Part shown: piece by piece, positions 50,821 to 59,484 of the stretch
How positions within the stretch are numbered: position 1 is the first letter of the stretch
Layout: each line of letters opens with the position of its first letter
Origin: Longimicrobiaceae bacterium
GTDB taxonomy: Bacteria > Gemmatimonadota > Gemmatimonadetes > Longimicrobiales > Longimicrobiaceae
Direction: 5' to 3'
DNA: 64,000 nt
NCBI GenBank assembly: GCA_036375715.1
Contig: DASVBS010000034.1
Location: 1 to 64,000 of the forward strand
Program-made: the position numbers and the translations under genes
The notes under the pieces: model-generated
The model's input: only the letters and a program-made list of their open reading frames with translations
Databases searched by the model: none
Told to the model about the DNA's origin: nothing

Positions 50821-51872
50821 AGCTTGCCGCGATTCACGCCCTTCTGCTGCTGGCCACCCTCGGCTTTGCGTACCAGACCTGGACGCGTGACAAGACGGGT
50901 CCGGTCACCCCCGGTTCCGTGCTCATCTGGGACACCGATGTCGATGACATCGTCGCCATCGCCTACGAGTCGGATGAGCAAGAAGTATCGATCGAGCGCC
51001 GCGAGGACGAGACGGGCACCTATTTCTGGGGGACCGTGACGCATCCGGCGAGAGAGACGCCACCTTCTGATACCGCGGGCGATAGCGTGGCAGCGGATAG
51101 CGAGAGCGCTACTCCGGATGGCGACAGCGCCGCGCCGGACACGATGCCAGCGGCTCCGACGGTGATCGAGTTCGTGGTGGGCCAGGAAGGAGACGTCCTG
51201 TTGGACGAGGCGGCCGACCCGCGGGCGCTGCGCGACCTCGGCACGGTCGACGAGCAACGGTTGAGCGAGTATGGGCTCGCCGACTCGACGGCGAAGATCG
51301 TCGTGCGGACTGAGGATGCGACCCGCGAGCTCGAGGTGGGCGGGACGGCCTGGGGGGTTAACGATCGGTACGTCCGCGACCGCGAGACGGGCCGAATCTA
51401 TGTGCTCCCCGCTGCATTCCTCCGCAGACTGGAAAGGGCGGAGTACCTGCTGCCGGAGCGACGTCTCCACCTCTTCGACGACGCTTCCATCCGGCGGGTG
51501 GTCGTACGGACCGGGGAAGCCGAGCGCGTCATGCATAGGGCCGATGGCGCACAGCCAGGTACCGCGATCTGGACGCAACCCGAGGAGCCCGACGAACCGG
51601 ACCAGACATTTGCCAATTTCATGGACCGGTTGGACCGGATCTGGGCCAGTGAGTATGTACCCGATCTCGATCCCCGGACGCTCACCAGCGTGGTCCGGAT
51701 CGACTACTTCGATGCGAGCGACCGGCCGCTGGGGCATGTCGAGCTCTTCCGGGGGAACGAGGAGGGTGAGGGAGTGCAGTACTACGCGCGGACCGAGCTT
51801 ACGCGCGTGCTCACCCGGGTCAACGCGAGTCTCGGCGAGCAGCTCGACGCCGATGTGAGCCAGCTCTTCTGA
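50817..51872 (+). CDS. DUF4340-domain protein
   Basis: 351 residues from ATG 50817, which overlaps the GldG-type stop codon (ATGA). An N-terminal TM anchor (LAAIHALLLLATLGFAYQTW) precedes a repetitive Ser/Asp-rich linker (about 80-115) and DUF4340 repeats (QRLSEYGLADSTAKIVVRTE, VNDRYVRDRETGRIYVLPAA). DUF4340 proteins follow GldG-type genes in many phyla and are thought to be the extracytoplasmic partner. No signal of regulation was seen. Confidence 0.9.
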   Translation: MKLAAIHALLLLATLGFAYQTWTRDKTGPVTPGSVLIWDTDVDDIVAIAYESDEQEVSIERREDETGTYFWGTVTHPARETPPSDTAGDSVAADSESATPDGDSAAPDTMPAAPTVIEFVVGQEGDVLLDEAADPRALRDLGTVDEQRLSEYGLADSTAKIVVRTEDATRELEVGGTAWGVNDRYVRDRETGRIYVLPAAFLRRLERAEYLLPERRLHLFDDASIRRVVVRTGEAERVMHRADGAQPGTAIWTQPEEPDEPDQTFANFMDRLDRIWASEYVPDLDPRTLTSVVRIDYFDASDRPLGHVELFRGNEEGEGVQYYARTELTRVLTRVNASLGEQLDADVSQLF

Positions 51873-52215
51873 TCCGGCAGCGGTCTATCCAGGGCTCGTC
51901 GCTCGCGCATCGTCCCTCCTTCGCCCCTTCACTTGTTCACCTGGCCGTTTGAGGCTATCCTCCCCCGGGTCGGGAGGAGGCGGTCACCCGCCCCCGATCG
52001 CACAACGGTTCCCGCGTCCGAAGGCGCACTTCAGCGACCCGGACGCGGACGGGTTCACAGCGCCGGGGGCGATGACCCCTCTTCTCCGCCACCTGTGGTG
52101 GTCGGGCGAGTCCCCGCGCGTGCGTCTCTCGTCGCAACTCGACGGAGAGACGGTCTCTTCCGCCTCGCGGACCTCCGCGGGGCGCGGGAGTCTACGCCAA
52201 CACCGGAGGAAGCTT
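51873..52215. other. Leader region of the bactofilin gene
   Basis: An open frame joins the bactofilin gene from 51949, but the GGAGGA at 52205-52210 and ATG 52216 give the usual bactofilin start. The remainder holds no recognised gene. It could contain the promoter of the bactofilin unit. Confidence 0.45.
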
Positions 52216-52869
52216 ATGTGGAAGAAGGACGACACGCCGACCGCCCCCCCCGCACCGCAACCCGAGCGGAGCACCTCCAGCACCCCGACTGCGAGCAACT
52301 CGCCGGCTGCTACCTCCGCTGCGCCTGCCCCGACGGCCGCTCCCCGCTCGAGCAACGCGGAGCGCGCAGCAATCGGTCGCTCCATCTCCATCCGGGGCGA
52401 CGTCACGGGTGACGAGGACCTGCTCATCCAGGGCCGGGTCGAGGGTTCCATCAATCTGCAAAACTGCGCGGTCACGATCGGTAGCGAGGGAGAGGTCAAG
52501 GCGAGTGTGACGGGCCGTGTGGTAGTTGTGGAAGGGAGCGTGGAAGGGAACATCAGCAGCGAGGAGCAGGTAGTCCTCCGCTCCTCTGCCCGCGTTCAGG
52601 GCGATATCACGGCGCCCCGGGTCGTGCTCGAGGACGGCGCCCGCTTCCGCGGCGGCATCGACATGGGCGACCTGCCGGAATTCACCAACGGCAAGGCTGC
52701 GTCGAAGAACGAGGCGAGCACCAAGGCACCGGCCGCTACGGCTGCCACCTCCGGGACCAGCGGCAACGACAAGTCCAACTCCGATTCCGCGAAAGGCGAG
52801 AAGCCGGCGGCGGAGGGCGACGCCAAGAAGAAGGGGTCGCCCGAGCTCTTCGCCGAGGCGCGCGCCTGA
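52216..52869 (+). CDS. Bactofilin (polymer-forming cytoskeletal protein)
   Basis: 217 residues. The core, residues about 50-155, has the beta-helix strands SISIRGDVTGDEDLLIQGRV, EGSINLQNCAVTIGSEGEVK, VVVEGSVEGNISSEEQVVLR and ARVQGDITAPRVVLEDGARF. The N-terminal 45 residues are a Pro/Ala/Ser/Thr tail and the C-terminal 60 a Lys/Ser/Ala tail, as usual. Bactofilins self-assemble at the membrane and organise cell-wall enzymes or cell shape. A methyltransferase-like gene follows after 14 bases; the GldAFG unit is upstream. Confidence 0.93.
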   Translation: MWKKDDTPTAPPAPQPERSTSSTPTASNSPAATSAAPAPTAAPRSSNAERAAIGRSISIRGDVTGDEDLLIQGRVEGSINLQNCAVTIGSEGEVKASVTGRVVVVEGSVEGNISSEEQVVLRSSARVQGDITAPRVVLEDGARFRGGIDMGDLPEFTNGKAASKNEASTKAPAATAATSGTSGNDKSNSDSAKGEKPAAEGDAKKKGSPELFAEARA

Positions 52870-52883
52870 ACACAGTCCCCGCC

Positions 52884-53507
52884 ATGAACTGGCTCCGGCG
52901 ATGGGAGCGCGTGGAGGCGCCGGTGGGAGCACCGGCGCCTCCGGTGGCTGGGTCGGCTCGCGTGGAGCGGCAGACCCGCGGCATCAGCACTCTGCTCGCC
53001 GGGGTGTCGAGGGAGCGCATGCACTCCGTGTTGGACCTGGGGGGCGCCACCAACTCCAGCCTACAGGTCTACCGCGGCTTCGCCCGCTGGGTGCGCTTCG
53101 AGGACCTTCTATCCGTCGCGGATTCCGAGGAGGAGCTCGACGCGGCTCTCGCCTCCATTCCCCATCACCGGGAGCGCCCGTACGACGTCTTGCTCGCCTG
53201 GAACCTGCTGGATCGCGTGGCGCCACACCAGCGTCCGCGGGTAGTCGCGAGACTGGCCGAGGTTTCCGCGCCCGACGCCCGGCTATTCCTGGCCATCGAA
53301 GCCGGATCGGAGCGTCCGCAGCACCCCTTGCGCTTCGGCCTGGTGGACAACGAGCATATGTGGTTCGAGCCGGTGGAAGGCTTCCCTCCAGCGTGGCCTC
53401 CACTTCTTCCCGCCGAGCTCGAACGGCTCATCGAGCCATTTGTAGTGTCCCGCGCCTTTACCACGCGGGTGGGATTCCGGGAGTACGTAGCAACAAAGAG
53501 AGGTTGA
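52884..53507 (+). CDS. Methyltransferase-like protein downstream of the bactofilin
   Basis: 207 residues. HSVLDLGGATNSSLQVY (about 47-63) resembles SAM-binding motif I, but the glycine loop is degenerate (L-D-L-G-G-A-T-N), and YDVLLAWNLLDRVAPHQRPR with LFLAIEAGSERPQHPLRFG gives strands 4 and 5. Loss of catalytic residues is possible, so it may be a pseudoenzyme. It starts 14 bases after the bactofilin stop codon, an arrangement that suggests a shared transcript. Confidence 0.65.
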   Translation: MNWLRRWERVEAPVGAPAPPVAGSARVERQTRGISTLLAGVSRERMHSVLDLGGATNSSLQVYRGFARWVRFEDLLSVADSEEELDAALASIPHHRERPYDVLLAWNLLDRVAPHQRPRVVARLAEVSAPDARLFLAIEAGSERPQHPLRFGLVDNEHMWFEPVEGFPPAWPPLLPAELERLIEPFVVSRAFTTRVGFREYVATKRG

Positions 53508-53610
53508 TCGACACGTCTGGCTTCTGACGTCCTTCCCACTGCGCCCGGCATCCTCATGACTTCCCGACGGTTCCTTCCCTTTAACCCCTCTCGAGACGAG
53601 CGAGGCCCGA

Positions 53611-54741
53611 ATGATCAGGTACATTGAGCTGGGTGAGGACAAGCAGCTTCACGAGATCGTCATGGCGGGCAGTCACGACGCCGGGATCACCGGAGGCGGG
53701 AAGAACGTGCAGACGCAGTCGCTGAGTATCGGCGGCCAGGCAGAAGCGGGAGTGCGCTTCTTCGATCTGCGCGTCGCCGCGGGGACGGTTGGGGTCGTCC
53801 ACAAGACTTTCCAGGGGAATGTTAAGGAAGCCTCTCTCATGGCCTTCCACGCCGACAAGAGGCTCATGAAGAACAGGGAGAAGGTGCGTTACCTCCCGGA
53901 GGTGGGAAGGATCCAGGGTCTCACCCGCACCAAGCTTCGAGGCGGGGCCTTCGGGGAAGGCCTGCAGAAGATGCTTCGCGAGGCAAGGGCCTTTGTCGAA
54001 AAGCACACCAGTGAGTTCTTGATCCTGAAGTTCGACAAATGCGAGAACTGGAGCCTGATCGCGGAGGTCATCACGCACGAGCTGTACCCGGTGCTCTATA
54101 AAGGCAGCGGAAACCTCAACACCAAGCGGCTGCGGGACCTGAAGGGAAAGGTCATCTGCCTTTTCAGCTCCAAGGGACTGGCGGCCACGCCGCCCGAGTA
54201 TCACGGTGCCAACGGAATCCTGGGGTTCAGGAACCTGTACGAGAGCGGCGGCGGTTACGATCCGAACTACAGAGGCCTCCAGTACTTCGGCAAAGGAGGC
54301 ACGAGTCCCTTCAACGCTATCAGGAAGTTCCATCAGAACGAGTCCAAGCAGCGCAAGCTGATGCGCAAGGGCATGGCCACCGCGCCTGAGGTCTTGGGGA
54401 TGATGTACTGGACCACCACCGGCCTCAAGGAGAGCATCCAGAAGCGCAACGAGGGCATGTGGAGTGACAAGAACCTCGGCAAGCTCATGCAGATGTGGCG
54501 CGACGGCCTGGAGGAATCGATCAATATGCGGATCGCCGAGCACATCGACCCCAAGAAGTACTCCTCGGCGCCGATACTCAAGGCCTTCATGCCGAACATC
54601 GTGATGGTCGACTTCGCGAACGAGTTCCGCTGCCAGGTAATCTACGATCTGAACTTCGTGGCCGCGGTCGAGCTCACCCTCGCTGCGCAGGCAGTAGACA
54701 GCGTGAGGCAGGCGTACACCACGCTGCCCGTCGGGGCTTAG
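53611..54741 (+). CDS. PLC-like phosphodiesterase (PI-PLC X-domain-like), no signal peptide
   Basis: 376 residues. HEIVMAGSHDAGI (His22 is a candidate catalytic His), GGQAEAGVRFFDLRV with Arg54, and VVHKTFQG with His64 as the second His match the X-domain of bacterial PI-PLC-like TIM barrels. EFLILKFDKC is a barrel strand. There is no signal peptide or TM, so it may be cytosolic, unlike secreted bacterial PI-PLCs. The composition is richer in Lys than its neighbours, a hint of transfer. Confidence 0.75.
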   Translation: MIRYIELGEDKQLHEIVMAGSHDAGITGGGKNVQTQSLSIGGQAEAGVRFFDLRVAAGTVGVVHKTFQGNVKEASLMAFHADKRLMKNREKVRYLPEVGRIQGLTRTKLRGGAFGEGLQKMLREARAFVEKHTSEFLILKFDKCENWSLIAEVITHELYPVLYKGSGNLNTKRLRDLKGKVICLFSSKGLAATPPEYHGANGILGFRNLYESGGGYDPNYRGLQYFGKGGTSPFNAIRKFHQNESKQRKLMRKGMATAPEVLGMMYWTTTGLKESIQKRNEGMWSDKNLGKLMQMWRDGLEESINMRIAEHIDPKKYSSAPILKAFMPNIVMVDFANEFRCQVIYDLNFVAAVELTLAAQAVDSVRQAYTTLPVGA

Positions 54742-54763
54742 AGTTAACCCTCTCTCCTCACGA

Positions 54764-54788
54764 AGGCGCGGATCCGGGATCCGCGCCT
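54764..54788 (+). terminator. Hairpin terminator after the phosphodiesterase gene
   Basis: AGGCGCGGATCC (54764-54775) pairs with GGATCCGCGCCT (54777-54788), a 12-base stem with a one-base apex. It is 22 bases after the stop codon. The tail has no T run. Confidence 0.6.
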
Positions 54789-54906
54789 CACCTCATCCCT
54801 CGCACCAGCTCGAAATTTAAACAAGCTGAAACTTCGCTAAACCCTCCCCGCGTAGAGAGCATCCAACGGCAGACAGGGCAAGGTCGCCACTCTCACAGTT
54901 CCTTTC

Positions 54907-57480
54907 ATGGCCCCCGCTCTCTTCGCCCTAGCGCTGGCTGCCGTAACGGCGCCGGCACAGCTTCAGATTCCGCCAATTCAGACCCTCAACCCCGATACGG
55001 CCCTCGCCACCAGCGCAAACGTGGTGACGGCCACGCGCGCACAACAGCCACCCATCATCGACGGCCGCGACGATGATGCGGTCTGGGCGGCCGCTCCGGT
55101 GATCGACGACTTCCTCGAGTGGCGCCCCACCGAGGGGAAGGCGCCTCGCTACCGCACCGACGGCCGCATCGCCTACGATGCCGGCAACCTGTACGTGTAC
55201 GTGCGTGCCCACGACCCGGCCCCGGACAGCATCCGGCATCTGCTCGAGCGGCGCGACTCCTTCACCCCCTCGGACATGATCTGGGTGTTCGTGGACTCGT
55301 ACCACGACCGTCGCTCGGGCTACGAGTTCGGCGTCAACGCGGCCGGGGTGAAGATGGACCTGGCGGTCTACGACGACGGCAACGAGGACATTGCCTGGGA
55401 CGGGGTGTGGGACGTGGCCACCGTCACGGATTCTCTAGGGTGGGCGGCCGAGTTCCGCATCCCGCTCTCGCAGATGCGCTATTCGGCGGGCGGGAGCAAC
55501 ACGTTCGGCATCATGCTGAACCGGGACGTCTACCGGCACAGGGAGCGCTACAGCTGGCCGCTGCTACGGCAGTCCGTCACTGGGTTCGTCTCGCAGTTCG
55601 CGACGCTGAGCGGCCTGGAGGGCTTGGAGACTCCCCGTCGGCTCGAGGCGATGCCCTACCTGGTCGCACGCAACGCCACGACCATCGAAGGCAACGCGTT
55701 CGGGCGCGGCTCCGACATGGAGCTCGGCGGCGACTTCAAGTACCGGCTCGCCTCGCACCTGGCGTTAGAAGCCACCATCAACCCCGATTTCGGTCAGGTC
55801 GAGGCGGATCCCGCGGTGCTCAACCTCACCGCCTACGAATCGTTCTTCGACGAGCGCCGGCCCTTCTTCGTCGCCGGCCGGGGCCTCTTCCGCTTCGACG
55901 TGAACTGCAACGCGGTCAACTGCAGCGGGGAGAGTCTCTACTACAGCCGCCGGATCGGCCGCACGCCCGAGCTCGCCCGCACCTACGGCGACTCGCTGCC
56001 GCTGGAGCCCGTCACCATCGTCGGGGCGGCGAAGCTTCTCGGCCGCTTCCCCGGAGGGTTGACGCTGGGCGTCCTGAACTCGACCACGAGAGGCGTGGCA
56101 AACGCGGGCGATACCACGTATAGCCCGGCCTCCAACTTCGCGGTGGTGCGCGCCACGCAGGACTTGCGCGGTGGCAACAGCGCCATCGGGGCGATGTTCA
56201 CCGCGGTGAACCGCAACATGGACCGCTGGACCGAGCCCTACCTGATGTCCAGCGCTTATGTGGCGGCGCTCGACTTCCGTCATCGCCTGTTCCACAACAC
56301 CTACGAGATCACCGGCTCGTTGGACCGGAGCCGGGTCGAGGGATCCAGCGAGGCGGTCCTGGCGCTGCAGCGCAACGGCGTTCACCAGTACCAGCGGCCC
56401 GACGCGGACCTCCCCCTGGACCCCAATCGGACGGTCCTCTGGGGTGACGCGGAGGAGATCTCCTTCGGCAAGGTGGCCGGGCAGCATCTCCTCTTCCAGA
56501 GCGCCCTGCAGAGACGATCGCCCGGATTCGAGATCAACGACCTCGGCTTCCTGCGCCGCGCCGACCAGATCTCGTGGAGCACCTGGGTCGGTCTCTTCGA
56601 CCGGCGCGAGACGCGCTATTACAACCGCTTCCAGATCAACAACAACTGGTGGCAGTACTGGACCACCGACGGACTGCCCCTCGAGCGCGCCTACAACACC
56701 AACCTGCATATCGACTTCAAGAACAACTGGGGATGGCACATGGGTGCGACCGTCGGCCGGATCGGCGAGACCTACGACGATCGCGCCGCCCGCGGCGGAC
56801 CCGCGGTTCGCCAGGACCCTTTCGTTGCCCCCTGGTTCTTCGTCAACGGCGATGATCGCCGCTCGGTGGTTCCGTATTTCAGCGTCGAATACTTCCGTGG
56901 GAGCGGCGGTCGAAATCGGGTGCTGAGCATCGGCCCCGAACTGGCGTTCAAGACAGGGGGACGATTCAGCTCCAGCGTCGAGCTGAACTGGGAGGATAAC
57001 GTCAGCGACAACCAGTGGTACGGCAACTTCACGGACGACAACGGGGTCGACCACTACACCTTTGCGCACCTGGAGCAGACGACCACGTCGCTGACGGCGC
57101 GTTTCAATTACACCTTCAGCCCCGACCTATCGATCCAGACTTACCTGCAGCCCTTCGTGTCGAAAGGGACGTACTCGAGCGTGCGCGAGCTCTCCGCGAA
57201 TCCTCGCGCTGAGCGCTACGAGGATCGCTACGTCCCGTACAGCGACCCGGAGGTGAGCGATGACCCGGGCGGCTTCAACTACAAGCAGTTGCAGTCGAAC
57301 GTGGTGCTGCGCTGGGAGTACCGACCCGGATCCACGCTGTTCGTGGTATGGAACCAGGGCAGGGAAGGCTCGGGACCCGTCGCGGGGGACCGAGGATTCC
57401 GGGGCGAAATGAGCGATCTCTTCGGGCTTCACCCCGCCAACACCTTCCTGATCAAGCTGTCGTACTGGTTCAATCGGTAG
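54907..57480 (+). CDS. DUF5916 outer-membrane protein with CBM9-like N-terminal domain
   Basis: 857 residues. A short hydrophobic N-terminus (ALFALALAAVTAPAQ) is a signal peptide. QQPPIIDGRDDDAVWAAAPV (about 46-65) is the CBM9-like start (P-x-I-D-G-x-x-D-x-x-W), with IWVFVDSYHDRRSGYEFGVN after it. DUF5916 follows with FGQVEADPAVLNLTAYESFF and DERRPFFVAG, and the second half has the alternating strands of a beta barrel, ending FLIKLSYWFNR with a C-terminal aromatic. It probably sits in the outer membrane. No TonB box is seen. Confidence 0.88.
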   Translation: MAPALFALALAAVTAPAQLQIPPIQTLNPDTALATSANVVTATRAQQPPIIDGRDDDAVWAAAPVIDDFLEWRPTEGKAPRYRTDGRIAYDAGNLYVYVRAHDPAPDSIRHLLERRDSFTPSDMIWVFVDSYHDRRSGYEFGVNAAGVKMDLAVYDDGNEDIAWDGVWDVATVTDSLGWAAEFRIPLSQMRYSAGGSNTFGIMLNRDVYRHRERYSWPLLRQSVTGFVSQFATLSGLEGLETPRRLEAMPYLVARNATTIEGNAFGRGSDMELGGDFKYRLASHLALEATINPDFGQVEADPAVLNLTAYESFFDERRPFFVAGRGLFRFDVNCNAVNCSGESLYYSRRIGRTPELARTYGDSLPLEPVTIVGAAKLLGRFPGGLTLGVLNSTTRGVANAGDTTYSPASNFAVVRATQDLRGGNSAIGAMFTAVNRNMDRWTEPYLMSSAYVAALDFRHRLFHNTYEITGSLDRSRVEGSSEAVLALQRNGVHQYQRPDADLPLDPNRTVLWGDAEEISFGKVAGQHLLFQSALQRRSPGFEINDLGFLRRADQISWSTWVGLFDRRETRYYNRFQINNNWWQYWTTDGLPLERAYNTNLHIDFKNNWGWHMGATVGRIGETYDDRAARGGPAVRQDPFVAPWFFVNGDDRRSVVPYFSVEYFRGSGGRNRVLSIGPELAFKTGGRFSSSVELNWEDNVSDNQWYGNFTDDNGVDHYTFAHLEQTTTSLTARFNYTFSPDLSIQTYLQPFVSKGTYSSVRELSANPRAERYEDRYVPYSDPEVSDDPGGFNYKQLQSNVVLRWEYRPGSTLFVVWNQGREGSGPVAGDRGFRGEMSDLFGLHPANTFLIKLSYWFNR

Positions 57481-57505
57481 GACGAGCACCGATTCGCCGA
57501 TGCGA

Positions 57506-57537
57506 CGGGGGCGAACCACGTGAGCGTGGCGCCCCCG
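57506..57537 (+). terminator. Strong hairpin terminator after the DUF5916 gene
   Basis: CGGGGGCG (57506-57513) pairs with CGCCCCCG (57530-57537), and CCACG with CGTGG inside, giving a stable stem-loop 26 bases after the stop codon. Confidence 0.75.
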
Positions 57538-57732
57538 TTCGCGTGGCCGCTGTACCGCTACCCTCGCGGGACCGGCGGATCGTGCGATCGGGGCCGCCTT
57601 CGCAGGTGAGATCCCACCGCTGTCACGGTCGGACGCCCGTCGTCGTTGACCGGATGGCGGGGGAACGGGTAAGGTGGCAGGAAGCAGCACGCACACGGCC
57701 AGCCGTGTCACCCTGTCCGGAGGTCGCCCCCC

Positions 57733-58182
57733 ATGATCCCGCAGTTCGTGGCTGTCGCAGCGGACGAGGAGGACCTCCTGCTGACCATGATGCAGGAGTT
57801 CTATCTCGGGGAGGCGCTTCCCTTCGATCGCGACGCCGCACGCCGCGCGGTTCGCGAGCTCCGCGGCGATCCGTCGCTGGGACGGGTCTACCTGGTGGTG
57901 GCGGGCGGCGAAGCGGTCGGATACGTCGTATTGGCGTTCGGCTTCAGCCTGGAGTACCGCGGCCGCGACGCCTTTCTGGACGAGCTATACATCCGCGAGA
58001 ACGCCCGCGGTGTAGGCCTCGGCACCGCCGCCATCCAGTGGGCTGAATCAGTCTGCCGGGCGGAGGAGATCAGGGCGCTGCATCTCGAGGTCGATCGCAG
58101 AAACCAGCGGGGCCAGCATCTCTACCGCGGCCTCGGTTTCACTGATCACGATCGTTATCTCATGACCAAGTGGATCGACTGA
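57733..58182 (+). CDS. GNAT-family N-acetyltransferase
   Basis: 149 residues. FVAVAADEEDLLLTMMQEFY opens; VYLVVAGGEAVGYVVLAFGF is strand 4; AFLDELYIRENARGVGLGTA is the acetyl-CoA loop; ALHLEVDRRNQRGQHLYRGL is the last helix. Standard GNAT; the acceptor is unknown. The next gene starts 25 bases later. Confidence 0.9.
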   Translation: MIPQFVAVAADEEDLLLTMMQEFYLGEALPFDRDAARRAVRELRGDPSLGRVYLVVAGGEAVGYVVLAFGFSLEYRGRDAFLDELYIRENARGVGLGTAAIQWAESVCRAEEIRALHLEVDRRNQRGQHLYRGLGFTDHDRYLMTKWID

Positions 58183-58207
58183 GCTGAACCCGACCTGGAA
58201 AGGGACG

Positions 58208-58537
58208 ATGATTGCACGAACCTGGCGAGGATGGACCGCCGCGGCTGACGCGGAACACTACCTGGAGTACCTCGAGGAGACGGGTCTGAAGGAATACCGG
58301 GAGACCGAAGGCAACCTCGGCGCCCTGGCGCTACGCTCCGTGGACGGCGAACGGGCCGAGTTCCTGCTCGTCTCCTTCTGGGAATCCATGGAAGCGGTGC
58401 GCAACTTCGCCGGAAACCGCCCGGAAGTGGCCGTCTTCTACCCCGAGGACGACCAATTCCTCGTCGACCGGGAGGATTGGGTCAGGCACTTCGAGCTGGT
58501 ATCCGGCGCCGACGTGCTGCGCACGCTCGGAAGCTAG
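58208..58537 (+). CDS. ABM-like monooxygenase-family protein
   Basis: 109 residues. MIARTWRGWTAAADAEHYLE and LGALALRSVDGERAEFLLVS with FWESMEAVRNFAGN form a dimeric alpha-beta barrel as in antibiotic biosynthesis monooxygenase-like proteins. No catalytic residue is certain. Its stop codon abuts an AATTACG repeat. Confidence 0.75.
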   Translation: MIARTWRGWTAAADAEHYLEYLEETGLKEYRETEGNLGALALRSVDGERAEFLLVSFWESMEAVRNFAGNRPEVAVFYPEDDQFLVDREDWVRHFELVSGADVLRTLGS

Positions 58538-58693
58538 GAATTATGAATTACGAGTTACGAATTTGACGGCGGCCGTCGGCGTCGGCGGGGTTGCATGCGA
58601 CGCCAGGCTGCGAACCCGCAATCTCCCGATGTTTGGCCTCAAGTCTCGCAAGTCGCAACTGCCAGTAATTCGTAATTCGTAATTCGTAATTCC
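58537..58693. repeat. Inverted AATTACG tandem repeat pair
   Basis: GGAATTATGAATTACGAG begins the left arm (58537-58564), overlapping the stop codon of the preceding gene; the right arm 58666-58693 is its complement with a few changes. The spacer of about 100 bases has no gene. Confidence 0.75.
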
Positions 58694-58711
58694 GCCCCGC
58701 CAGCGCCCTCG

Positions 58712-59422
58712 TCAGACCAGCGGCGTTAGCAGACCGGTGACGATCAGGGCTGCTGCCCACACGAGGTCGATGTTGATCCAGGCGCGCCGCAGCACCCGCA
58801 GGCCTGCTAGCTCGTACACCAGGACCGCTGCCAGCACGGCAATCAGCAGATATCCCGTGGTGTGCACCCCCGTGGCGAGCGCCGCGTAGCGGCCGGCGTC
58901 TCGCGTAGCGCCCGCTTCGGGCAGCTGAGGGTCGGTCAACCCGGCTTGGGAAGTCGGCGGATCGTGCCCGACGTGGGCGTGCGCCGCGGCGTCGTGGATC
59001 GCGGCGGGCGCCGCCGTCGGACCGGGCTCGAGGAAGAAGGGGAGCGCCATGAGCCCGGCGCCGTGAGCAGAGGCCATCAGGAATGACCAGAGCACCAACT
59101 CGCGCGCGCGGACCCGCATGCCGCGCAGCCGCGGGTGCCGGTGGCGCAGGAGCCGGAAGACGCCGACCCCCACCAGCGCGCCACCCACCGCCCACTTCAG
59201 CACACCCAGCGGGATCACCACTCCGAGCATCACCGCGACGGCGGCCGCGCTGCCGATGGCCAACCCGTGCCCGACCGCGAGCGGCGCCAGCGCACGCCAC
59301 ACCGCCCGCCTGCGATTCTCCTGCAGCCCCAGCGACACGGCGAAGAGCCACCCCATGGCGGGGTTCAAGCCGTGCATGGCCCCGAGGCCGAGCAGTATCC
59401 ACAACGAAGTCTCGGTGTTCAT
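58712..59422 (-). CDS. Polytopic membrane protein, possible metal transporter, paired with SBP56
   Basis: 236 residues on the minus strand, ATG at 59422. About six hydrophobic segments. The first holds LGLGAMHGLNPAMGWLFAVS and another ASAHGAGLMALPFFLEP; H-G-x-N-P-like motifs and a His-rich loop (HDAAAHAHVGHD, about 145-156) are typical of NicO/RcnA-type or UreH-like metal transporters. The gene lies 62 bases after the SBP56 gene, an arrangement that suggests the transporter serves the copper- or metal-dependent enzyme. Family assignment is tentative. Confidence 0.65.
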   Translation of the reverse strand: MNTETSLWILLGLGAMHGLNPAMGWLFAVSLGLQENRRRAVWRALAPLAVGHGLAIGSAAAVAVMLGVVIPLGVLKWAVGGALVGVGVFRLLRHRHPRLRGMRVRARELVLWSFLMASAHGAGLMALPFFLEPGPTAAPAAIHDAAAHAHVGHDPPTSQAGLTDPQLPEAGATRDAGRYAALATGVHTTGYLLIAVLAAVLVYELAGLRVLRRAWINIDLVWAAALIVTGLLTPLV

Positions 59423-59484
59423 GACAACAAGGCCTGATTCGTGCCCATATGATCCATGGAGGCGGCGGAGCGCAGCCGCGCCGC

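Noticed and set aside
55765-57069. Long minus-strand open frame antisense to the DUF5916 gene
   Set aside because: It mirrors the codon pattern of a well-supported outer-membrane protein and shows no family motif.
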